Shown here piece after piece: positions 52,256 to 59,975 of a stretch of DNA of 64,000 nt (the first letter of the stretch is position 1; the number at the start of each line of letters is the position of its first letter). Origin of the DNA: Deltaproteobacteria bacterium. GTDB taxonomy: Bacteria > JADJOY01. The translations under genes and the position numbers were made by a program. The notes beneath the pieces were generated by a model, which saw only the letters and a list, made by a program, of their open reading frames with translations, was not told the origin of the DNA and ran no database searches. The stretch covers positions 62,001 through 126,000 of the forward strand of contig JADJOY010000027.1 in NCBI GenBank assembly GCA_016713535.1. The letters run 5' to 3'.

Positions 52256-52900
52256 TCAGCCGCCCGCCCGCCCCGTCCGCCGGAACACCACGGTGAGGTT
52301 GTTGGCGGGCATGGGAACGGTCTGCTCGTGGGAGAAGCCGTGCGAGGCGGCGACGCGCACCACGTCCTCGAGATGGCGCACACCCCACTCCGGGTCGCGC
52401 AGCCGAAGGCTCTCGTCGAACGCGGCGTTGCTGGGCGCGGTGGGCATTCCGCCGATGTGGTACGGGCCGTAGAGCACCAGCGGTGCTCCCTCGTCGAGCA
52501 GCCGCGCGGCGCCTCGCACCAGCGCTTCGGTGCACTCCCACGGCGAGATGTGGATCATGTTGATGCACACCACCGCGTCGGCCGACTCGATCGGCCACGG
52601 CTCGCGGCACACGTCCAGATCGAGCGGCTCGCGCAGGTTCGCGACGGCCTCGGCCGCGCGCCACGCAGCGATGCTGGCCCGCGACGGCGCGTCGGCGTCG
52701 CTCGGCTGCCACGTGACGCCGGACAGGTTGCGCGCGAAGTGGACCGCGTGCTCGCCCGTGCCGCTCGCGATCTCGAGCACCACGCCGCGCGGCGGTAGCG
52801 TGCGCCGCAGCACCTCCAGGATCGGCTCGCGATTGCGCGCCGTGGCCGGCGCGTGGAGCCGCGCGTCGCGAGCGCCGTTCTCCTCGCGACCGACGCTCAC
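52256..52900 (-). CDS. DUF938 family SAM-dependent methyltransferase
   Basis: A 214-residue protein, GTG start at 52900. 'ARLHAPATARNREPILEVLRRTL', 'VVLEIASGTGEHAVHFARNL' (SAM motif I), 'WQPSDADAPSRASIAAW', 'DAVVCINMIHISPWECTEALVRGAARLLDEGAPLVLYGPY' and 'MPANNLTVVFRR' match DUF938 along its full length. Substrate unknown. Its start overlaps the radical SAM stop (GTGA), so it may act on the same product. Confidence 0.9.
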   Translation of the reverse strand: MSVGREENGARDARLHAPATARNREPILEVLRRTLPPRGVVLEIASGTGEHAVHFARNLSGVTWQPSDADAPSRASIAAWRAAEAVANLREPLDLDVCREPWPIESADAVVCINMIHISPWECTEALVRGAARLLDEGAPLVLYGPYHIGGMPTAPSNAAFDESLRLRDPEWGVRHLEDVVRVAASHGFSHEQTVPMPANNLTVVFRRTGRAGG

Positions 52901-55059
52901 GCCACTTCGACCGCGGCGTCGAGGGCGGGAGTGCCCTGGGATTCGAACCAGAAGAGCTCTTCCTTCACGAGGCCGATCCGCGCTCGATACTCACCGGCGG
53001 CGAGCGAGCCGGCGGGCACCGTGAAACGGATCTCGCGCGAGCCGCCGGCGGGCAGCACCGGATCGAAGTAGACGCGCTCGATGTCGCGGACGCACGCTCC
53101 GCGTTCGTCGAACCAGCGGATGCCGATGCCGCAGCGGCCGTGGATCGGCCCGGTGCCATCGAGGGCCGAGTGGCTGAGTCCCCGCACGCGCACCGTGATC
53201 GTCAGGTCCTGGCCACGCTCCATCCGCGCCGGCACGTCGATCGCCTCGATACCCGCGCCCGCGTCCGTCGGCGGCAGCACCTCGACGTCCCACTCGAGCG
53301 GTGTGGCGCCCTGGTCCTGGAGCCAGAAGCAGCCCTCGCGCACCAGATCGACCCTGCACCGGTAGTGGCCCGCGGGGATCAGCCCGGCGGGCACGGCGAT
53401 CTTCAGGTCGCGCGTCTCGCCGGGCTCGAGCGGCGGCACGAAGTGGGCGCGGTCGCAGGCGCGCACCTCCTCGCCCGAGTCGGCGCGGAACCACCGCACG
53501 CCCACGCCGATCCGCCCCAACCCCGACGGGCTCGCCTCGTTGCTGTCGAGCGCCGCGGTGCTGTGCCCGCGGACGCGCAGCGCGACCTCGAACGCGTCCG
53601 GTCCGCGGGCGACGGTGGGCGTCGCGAGCGCCTCGATCAGCGGCTCCGCGGGCGCCGCGCCGCTCACCTCGAGGTCCCACTCGATCGGCTTCACGTCGAG
53701 GTTCTCGAACCACCACAGGCCGTGCCGGACGAGGTCGACCTTGAGGTGGTAGCGGCCCGGCTCCTTCGGCACCAACCCGATGAGGGTGAGCTCCGCGCTC
53801 TGGCCGCCCTCGACGGTGGTGCCCATGCCGACCTGCGAGAAGGTGTCGTCGATCAGCTTCCCCGCGCCGTCGAAGAGCCGCGCGCACAGGTACACCTTGC
53901 GATAGGGCCGCCCGTCGGCCGCCACCCACGGCATCTCGCCGGTGTTGGTGGCGCGAAAGCGCGCCACGAAGAGCTCCCCCGGGCGCGCCGCCCGCGGCGG
54001 CTCGCCGAGCGCCTCGATGCGGGCGTCCCACACCAGCGCGTTGGGGATCTTCCTCCCGCCTTCGAGGGTCGAGTGGCGGATGCGCTCGTAGTCGGGCGAG
54101 CCCGGCACGTAGCGCTCCGACGGGAAGCCGAGCGGCTGATCGGTGGTGGTGAAGGTGAGCCGGTCGACGCCCAGCTCGCGCGCGAGCGTGCGCGCCTTCT
54201 CGAGCTCCTCGTCCGAGTCGTTCCAGCGGAAGAGGATGTAGTTCCAGATGATCCACGGGAAGAGATGCCCGCGGCGCTCGCGCTCGTTCACGACGTCGCC
54301 GATCGCCTTCAGCACTTTGTCGAGCTTCCCGCGCTTGCGGTAGGTCTCGTAGACCTCCTGGGTCGCGCCGTCGACCGAGAACTGCACCTCGTTGATGCCC
54401 GAGTCGACCAGCGCCGCGACCTTCTCCGGCTTGTCGAAGTAGTGCCCGTTCGTGCTCGTCCAGATCCACACGTTCGGGTTCACGTCCTTCGCGTACTTCA
54501 GCATCTTGAACGCGTCCTTGTGCAGGAAGCTCTCGCCGTAGTTGTAGAAGACCATGCGCTCGAGGTGGGGCCCGACCTCGTCGATCACCTTCTTGTAGAG
54601 GTCGAACGGCAGCATCCGGTCGATGCGGGTGTCGTAGACGTCGACCTCGCACGCCGGCTGCGGACAGCGCAGGTTGCAGATGATCGTCGGCTCGACGTAG
54701 AGGACGCGCGGCAGCTCGGGAGGCACCAGCGGCAGGTCGGGCGGCTCGTAGGTGCCGTCGTGGACCTCCATCAGCCCGCACTTGTAGCAAAAGGCCGGCG
54801 GGCGGTTGGCGTGCATGCCGCGGCGCATGCGCTGGAAGCCCTCGCCCTGCCAGATCTGCAGCGCGGACTGGGTCCCCACGTGGCCCATCTTGTTCTCGTT
54901 GCGGGCGTCGCCGCAGCCGCACACCACGGTGCCGTCGCAGGTGAGCACCATGGTGCGCCACGGCCACAGGCAGAACATGCGCTTGCCCTGGTAGCTCACG
55001 CCGAAGCGGTTGAGCTGGGCGGGGCCGTCGGCGATCGGTTGAAGCTGTGTGAGACTCAT
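52897..55059 (-). CDS. radical SAM protein with N-terminal SPASM-like region and three beta-sandwich repeats
   Basis: A 720-residue protein, ATG 55059. Residues 29-100 read like a SPASM domain ('FCLWPWRTMVLTCDGTVVCGCGD', 'ALQIWQGEGFQRMRRGMHANRPPAFCYKC'), normally C-terminal. The radical SAM core follows: 'VEPTIICNLRCPQPACEVD' has Cys128, 132 and 137, i.e. CX3CX4C rather than CX3CX2C. 'MVFYNYGESFLHKD' and 'INEVQFSVDGATQEVYETYRKRG' are typical of the core. From about 375, three ~115-residue beta-sandwich modules repeat ('GRYHLKVDLVRHGLWWFENLD', 'GHYRCRVDLVREGCFWLQDQG', 'GEYRARIGLVKEELFWFESQG'), resembling domains of O-antigen/glycan proteins. It is coupled to the DUF938 methyltransferase. Possibly modifies a carbohydrate or peptide. 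Confidence 0.8.
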   Translation of the reverse strand: MSLTQLQPIADGPAQLNRFGVSYQGKRMFCLWPWRTMVLTCDGTVVCGCGDARNENKMGHVGTQSALQIWQGEGFQRMRRGMHANRPPAFCYKCGLMEVHDGTYEPPDLPLVPPELPRVLYVEPTIICNLRCPQPACEVDVYDTRIDRMLPFDLYKKVIDEVGPHLERMVFYNYGESFLHKDAFKMLKYAKDVNPNVWIWTSTNGHYFDKPEKVAALVDSGINEVQFSVDGATQEVYETYRKRGKLDKVLKAIGDVVNERERRGHLFPWIIWNYILFRWNDSDEELEKARTLARELGVDRLTFTTTDQPLGFPSERYVPGSPDYERIRHSTLEGGRKIPNALVWDARIEALGEPPRAARPGELFVARFRATNTGEMPWVAADGRPYRKVYLCARLFDGAGKLIDDTFSQVGMGTTVEGGQSAELTLIGLVPKEPGRYHLKVDLVRHGLWWFENLDVKPIEWDLEVSGAAPAEPLIEALATPTVARGPDAFEVALRVRGHSTAALDSNEASPSGLGRIGVGVRWFRADSGEEVRACDRAHFVPPLEPGETRDLKIAVPAGLIPAGHYRCRVDLVREGCFWLQDQGATPLEWDVEVLPPTDAGAGIEAIDVPARMERGQDLTITVRVRGLSHSALDGTGPIHGRCGIGIRWFDERGACVRDIERVYFDPVLPAGGSREIRFTVPAGSLAAGEYRARIGLVKEELFWFESQGTPALDAAVEVA

Positions 55060-55117
55060 GCGGTCCTTCGAGATTCGATACGAGGCGCGCCGGGAGGCGC
55101 GCGGGAGCACGAAGCGT

Positions 55118-55843
55118 ATGCGCCACCTCGACCCCCGTCCAACCGCGCGACTGCGCCGCGCCCTCGCCGCGACCACGCTGCTCACCGCGCTCGCCGGCGC
55201 GGCGGCGCCGAGCACCGCGCTCGCCGCCGAGCCCTACCCACGCGTCCAGCTCGTGCCGCGCGACCAGGCCGTGTCCGATCCCTCGTTCGCCGGGTTCAAG
55301 AAGAAGCTCGACGCCATGATCGCCGCCAGGGACGCGGGTGCCCTGCGCGCGGAGCTCGCGCCGCAGGTGCTGATCGCCTTCGGCGGCGAGAGCGGGCCGG
55401 ATGCGTTCTTCGAGCGCTGGAAGCCCGCCGAGCCGACCTCCAAGCTCTGGCCGCTCTTGGCGGAGATCCTGAGGCTCGGCTCGACCGTCGAGAAGTCCGA
55501 GGAAGGAGTCACGGCCACGTATCCGTACGCCTACGCGGCTTTCCCCGATGACCTCGACGCCTTCACCAGCGGCGTCATCACCGGGCGCGGTGTCAAGGTC
55601 CGCGAGAAGGCCGACGAAGCGGCGCCGGTCGTCACACAGCTCGACCACGACGTCGTGAAGGTCCCCGACTGGAAGTTCGACCCCGAGACCGGCACCAGCC
55701 CGCCGTGGATCGAGGTCGAGCTCTGGAACGGCAAGACCGGCTTCGTCCCGAAGTCGATGATTCGCTCGCCCGGCGACTACCGCGTCGGCTTCACCAAGCA
55801 AGGTGGCGCCTGGAAGCTCACCTACCTCGTGGCCGGCGACTGA
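55118..55843 (+). CDS. exported SH3-domain protein
   Basis: A 241-residue protein, ATG 55118, with a signal peptide ('RALAATTLLTALAGAAAPSTALAAE'). The middle region ('FKKKLDAMIAARDAGALRAELAPQVLIAFGGESGPDAFFERWKP') is an NTF2-like/DUF-type helical part. The C-terminal half is a bacterial SH3 domain ('VITGRGVKVREKADEAAPVVTQLDHDVVKV', 'WIEVELWNGKTGFVPKSMIRSPGDYRVGF'). Likely periplasmic peptidoglycan or cell-envelope binding. It is divergent from the radical SAM gene and five bases before the homocysteine methyltransferase. Confidence 0.75.
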   Translation: MRHLDPRPTARLRRALAATTLLTALAGAAAPSTALAAEPYPRVQLVPRDQAVSDPSFAGFKKKLDAMIAARDAGALRAELAPQVLIAFGGESGPDAFFERWKPAEPTSKLWPLLAEILRLGSTVEKSEEGVTATYPYAYAAFPDDLDAFTSGVITGRGVKVREKADEAAPVVTQLDHDVVKVPDWKFDPETGTSPPWIEVELWNGKTGFVPKSMIRSPGDYRVGFTKQGGAWKLTYLVAGD

Positions 55844-55848
55844 GGGCG

Positions 55849-56721
55849 ATGCCCGCGCTCCTCTCCGACCTGCGCCGGCGCGTGGTGCTCCTCGACGGGG
55901 CAATGGGGACGATGCTGCTCGATCGCGGGTTGCCCCTCGGCACGCCGCCCGAGCGGTGGGTGCTCGAGCGACCCGACGAGGTGCTCGCGGTCCATCGCAG
56001 GTACGTCGCGGCGGGCGCCGAGGTGCTCACGACGTGCACGTTCGGTGGGACCGCGCCCAACCTGGCGCGCGCGGGGCTCAGCCAGCACCGCCATGCGATC
56101 TGGAGTGCGGCGGTCGAGCTGGCCCGGGAGGCGATCGGCGCCGCGGGCTGGGTGCTCGGCGACCTGGGCCCGATCTGGCCGCCGCTCGGCGAGCCGCGCG
56201 CGCCGGACGAGGCCGAGCGCCGCGCCGCGTACGCCGAAGAAGCGGCGGCACTCGCGGCGGCCGGCTGCGACGCGCTGCTCGTCGAGACCATGACCGATCT
56301 GGACGAGGCGGTGCTCGCGATCTCGACCATCCGCGACGTCACGCCGTGTCCGGTTCTCTCGACGCTCGCCTTCCTGCCCGCCACCGCCGAGCGCGCGGCG
56401 ATCGACCCGCGCCTCGCTGCGCACCGGCTGGCGCGAGCGGGCGCCGCGGCCGTGGGAGCCAACTGCATGCTCGACGCGCGCGAGATGCTGGAGACCATCG
56501 TCGGTCTCGTGGCAGCCACTGACCTGCCGGTGATCGCCCGCCCCAACGGCGGCCAGCCACGCCGTGACGACGCCGGCCGCTTCGTCTACGACGAGACGCC
56601 CGAGCGCTTCGCAGCGGGAGTCGCGCGGCTCGTCGCCGTGGGCGCCAACGCCGTGGGGGGCTGCTGCGGCACCACGCCCGCCTTCATCGCGGCCGCCGCC
56701 GCGGCGCTCGGCGGAAGGTGA
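55849..56721 (+). CDS. homocysteine S-methyltransferase family protein
   Basis: A 290-residue zinc enzyme that transfers a methyl group to homocysteine to give methionine. 'VVLLDGAMGTMLLDRGLP', 'VLTTCTFGGTAPNLARAGL', 'VGANCMLD' and the final 'AVGGCCGTTPAFIAAAAAAL' contain the zinc cysteines. It is a stand-alone domain like MmuM/BHMT and the N-terminus of MetH. ATG at 55849; earlier in-frame sequence belongs to the SH3 gene. It converges on the tandem array. Confidence 0.9.
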   Translation: MPALLSDLRRRVVLLDGAMGTMLLDRGLPLGTPPERWVLERPDEVLAVHRRYVAAGAEVLTTCTFGGTAPNLARAGLSQHRHAIWSAAVELAREAIGAAGWVLGDLGPIWPPLGEPRAPDEAERRAAYAEEAAALAAAGCDALLVETMTDLDEAVLAISTIRDVTPCPVLSTLAFLPATAERAAIDPRLAAHRLARAGAAAVGANCMLDAREMLETIVGLVAATDLPVIARPNGGQPRRDDAGRFVYDETPERFAAGVARLVAVGANAVGGCCGTTPAFIAAAAAALGGR

Positions 56722-56736
56722 GCCCGCCTGCCCCCC

Positions 56737-58668
56737 GGAGCGCGCCCGCTTCGTCGGGCGCCAGGGAACGATCGGGATCGGACAGGGATCGACGCACGCG
56801 GGGATGCGCGCGCCTGCGCGTATCGCCGGGCACGCGACGCGTGCCCCTCCGAAGGGCTCACGGATCGATCTGGCGCGCCCCGGCCCGCCGGAGGGCGGGC
56901 CCTCCAGACAACGGGGCACGAAGCGCCGGCCCCTCCCGGCCACTCGGACCCCCTCGGCTGGAGCGCGCCCGCTTCGTCGGGCGCCGGGGAACGATCGGGA
57001 TCGGACAGGGATCGACGCACGCGGAGATGCACCCGCCGATGCGTATCGCCGGGCACGCGACGCGTGCCCCTCCGAAGGGCTCACGGATCGATCTGGCGCG
57101 CCCCGGCCCGCCGGAGGCGGGCCCTCCAGACACAGGGGAGCGCAGCGCGTGCCCCTCCCGGCCACTCGGCCCCCCTCGCCTGGAGCGCGCCCGCTTCGTC
57201 GGGCGCCAGGGAACGATCGGGATCGGACAGGGATCGACGCACCCGGGGATGCGCGCGCCTGCGCGTATCGCCGGGCACGCGACGCGTGCCCCTCCGAAGG
57301 GCTCACGGATCGATCTGGCGCGCCCCGGCCCGCCGGAGGCGGGCCCTCCAGACAACGGGGCACGCAGCGCGTGCCCCTCCCGGCCGCTCGGACCCACGCG
57401 GCTGGAGCGCGCCCGCTTCGTCGGGCGCCAGGGAACGATCGCGATCGGACGGGGATCGACGCACCCGGGATGCGCGCGCCTGCGCGTATCGCCGGGCACG
57501 CGACGCGTGCCCCTCCGAAGGGCTCACGGATCGATCTGGCGCGCCCCGGCCCGCCGGAGGCGGGCCCTCCAGACAACGGGGCACGCAGCGCGTGCCCCTC
57601 CCGGCCGCTCGGACCCACGCGGCTGGAGCGCGCCCGCTTCGTCGGGCGCCAGGGAACGATCGCGATCGGACAGGGATCGACGCACCCGGGGATGCGCGCG
57701 CCTGCGCGTATCGCCGGGCACGCGACGCGTGCCCCTCCGAAGGGCTCTCGGATCGATCTGGCGCGCCCCGGCCCGCCGGAGGGCGGGCCCTCAGGACAAC
57801 GGGGCACGCAGCGCGTGCCCCTCCCGGCCGCTCGGACCCCCTCGGCTGGAGCGCGCCCGCTTCGTCGGGCGCCAGGGAACGATCGGGATCGGACAGGGAT
57901 CGACGCACCCGGGGATGCGCGCGCCTGCGCGTATCGCCGGGCACGCGACGCGTGCCCCTCCGAAGGGCTCACGGATCGATCTGGCGCGCCCCGGCCCGCC
58001 GGAGGCGGGCCCTCCAGACAACGGGGCACGCAGCGCGTGCCCCTCCCGGCCGCTCGGACCCACGCGGCTGGAGCGCGCCCGCTTCGTCGGGCGCCAGGGA
58101 CCGATCGCGATCGGACAGGGATCGACGCACCGGGGATGCGCGCCTGCGCGTATCGCCGGGCACGCGACTGCGTGCCCCTCCGAAGGGCTCACGGATCGAT
58201 CTGGCGCGCCCCGGCCCGCCGGAGGCGGGCCCTCCAGACAACGGGGCACGCAGCGCGTGCCCCTCCCGGCCGCTCGGACCCCCTCGGCTGGAGCGCGCCC
58301 GCTTCGTCGGGCGCCGGGGAACGATCGGGATCGGACAGGGATCGACGCACCCGGTGATGCGCGCGCCTGCGCGTATCGCCGGGCACGCGACGCGTGCCCC
58401 TCCGAAGGGCTCTCGGATCGATCTGGCGCGCCCCGGCCCGCCGGAGGCGGGCCCTCCAGACAACGGGGCACGCAGCGCGTGCCCCTCCCGGCCGCTCGGA
58501 CCCCCTCGGCTGGAGCGCGCCCGCTTCGTCGGGCGCCGGGGAACGATCGCGATCGGACAGGGACCGACGCACCCGGTGATGCGCGCGCCCACGCGTATCG
58601 CCGGGCACGCGACGCGTGCCCCCTCCGAAGGGCTCACGGATCGATCTGGCGCGCCCCGGCCCGCCGCG
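56737..58668. repeat. nine-copy 222-bp tandem array
   Basis: Units beginning GGAGCGCGCCCGCTTCGTCG start at 56737, 56960, 57182, 57404, 57625, 57848, 58070, 58290 and 58512 (spacing 220-223), the last one incomplete. Each unit contains GCGCCCG-CTTCGT-CGGGCGC, CGTATCGCC + GGGCACGCG-A-CGCGTGCCC + CTCC, GGCCCGCC-GGA-GGCGGGCC + CTCC and GGGCACGC-AGC-GCGTGCCC + CTCC. Copies are about 95% identical by eye. It fills the gap between the convergent ends of the homocysteine methyltransferase and REC-kinase genes; long open frames across it are artefacts. Confidence 0.92.
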
Positions 58669-58669
58669 C

Positions 58670-59824
58670 TCAGGACGCGATCAGCGGGAGCTTGATCCGG
58701 AACGTGGTGCCGACGCCTTCGGTGCTGTCGCACTCGACGTGGCCGTGATGACCCTCGACGATGATGCGGCAGATCTCGAGCCCGAGCCCGGTGCCGGACG
58801 AGCGCGTGCTGAAGAAGGGCTCGAAGATCCGCGCTCGCACCTCGGACGGCATGCCGCACCCCGTGTCCTCGACCTCGGCGCACGCGTAGCCGTCGAGGCT
58901 GAAGGTGCGAAACGAGATGCGCGCGCCGTCGGCGGTGGCCTCGACGGCGTTCTGCAGCAGGTTCCACAGCACCCGCCAGAGCTTGCGCGGCGCGACCTCG
59001 CACGGCAGCGACACCGACGGCTCGACCTCGAGCTGGCGAGTCTGATCGATGGTGCCGCCGCGCATGTCGTTGACGAAGCCGCGCACCAGCTCGGCGAGGT
59101 CACTGCGCTCGAGCTGGTAGGCGAGCGGGCGCCCATCCGCGACCATCATGAGCTCGCTCGAGAGGTCGTGGATGCCGTGCACGGCCTGGTCGAGGAGCCG
59201 CCGCACCGTGCCGCCGGCCGGCCCCAGGTCGGCGAGCCCGGCGAGCCCGACCACCGCGGTCAGGTAGTTGCGGATGTCGTGGGCGAAGCCGGAGGCGAGG
59301 CGCCCCGCGAGCGCCAGCTTCTCGGCGCGCACCAGGCTCTCGCGCGCGGCGTTGAGCTCCTTGATCGTGTATTCGAGGTGGCGGTTGCGTAGCGCCAGCT
59401 CTTCGAGCAGGTGGCGGTTCTCGCGCGCCAGGCGGCGCCGCTCGAGCGCTTGGCAGATCTCCTGCCTCAACACCGCCGGGTTGCACGGCTTGAGCAGGAA
59501 GCGCAGCACCTCGCCCTCGTTGATGGCGCGCAGCATCGCCTCGGGCTCGTTGTAGGCCGTGAGCACGATGCGCACGATGTCGGGGTCGCGCTCGCGGACC
59601 CGCGCCAGCAGGTCGGTGCCGCGCACGCCGGGCATGCGCTCGTCGGTGAGCACGAGATCGACCGGGTGCTCGTCGAGGATCGCCTGCGCCTCGTTGGCGT
59701 CGGCGGCGGTGAGCACCTCGTACTCGCGGCCGAGGATCACCATCATCGTCTGGCGCAGCGGCTCCTCGTCGTCGACGACGAGGATGCGGGCGCGGGGCAA
59801 CATCGTCTCGGGGTTCGCGGTCAT
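58670..59824 (-). CDS. receiver domain-histidine kinase fusion (PhcR-like)
   Basis: A 384-residue protein. Residues ~12-125 form a receiver domain ('[16 protein letters not shown]', phospho-acceptor Asp61 in '[11 protein letters not shown]', Thr89, Lys112). A helical linker (130-175) leads to a histidine kinase: '[24 protein letters not shown]' with His182, and HATPase motifs '[11 protein letters not shown]', 'VEDTGCGMP', '[20 protein letters not shown]'. An N-terminal receiver with a C-terminal kinase is the architecture described for PhcR of Ralstonia. It is the third gene after the membrane hybrid kinase and methyltransferase. Confidence 0.85.
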   Translation of the reverse strand: MTANPETMLPRARILVVDDEEPLRQTMMVILGREYEVLTAADANEAQAILDEHPVDLVLTDERMPGVRGTDLLARVRERDPDIVRIVLTAYNEPEAMLRAINEGEVLRFLLKPCNPAVLRQEICQALERRRLARENRHLLEELALRNRHLEYTIKELNAARESLVRAEKLALAGRLASGFAHDIRNYLTAVVGLAGLADLGPAGGTVRRLLDQAVHGIHDLSSELMMVADGRPLAYQLERSDLAELVRGFVNDMRGGTIDQTRQLEVEPSVSLPCEVAPRKLWRVLWNLLQNAVEATADGARISFRTFSLDGYACAEVEDTGCGMPSEVRARIFEPFFSTRSSGTGLGLEICRIIVEGHHGHVECDSTEGVGTTFRIKLPLIAS

Positions 59825-59975
59825 CGATCGGGGGCCGGGGGGGGTGACGGTGGATGAGGTGGGTGCTCGGGCATCCCGCGTCGCCGCCGGCCCGCGATCG
59901 CTCGCGGCGCTGCGAGACCGGTGCTCGACACGACCCGGCGCGGCACCTCGGGCCGCGCTGGTGTTCCGTTTTCCC

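Noticed and set aside
56737-58668. CRISPR array
   Set aside because: Units are 222 bp and near-identical throughout, with no short repeat-unique spacer alternation and no cas genes.
56564-58748. Long Arg/Pro-rich open frames on both strands with repeated 'GHATRAPP' or 'RARDACPS'
   Set aside because: They are translations of the 222-bp intergenic array; frames are open on both strands because the repeat is GC-rich and stop-poor.
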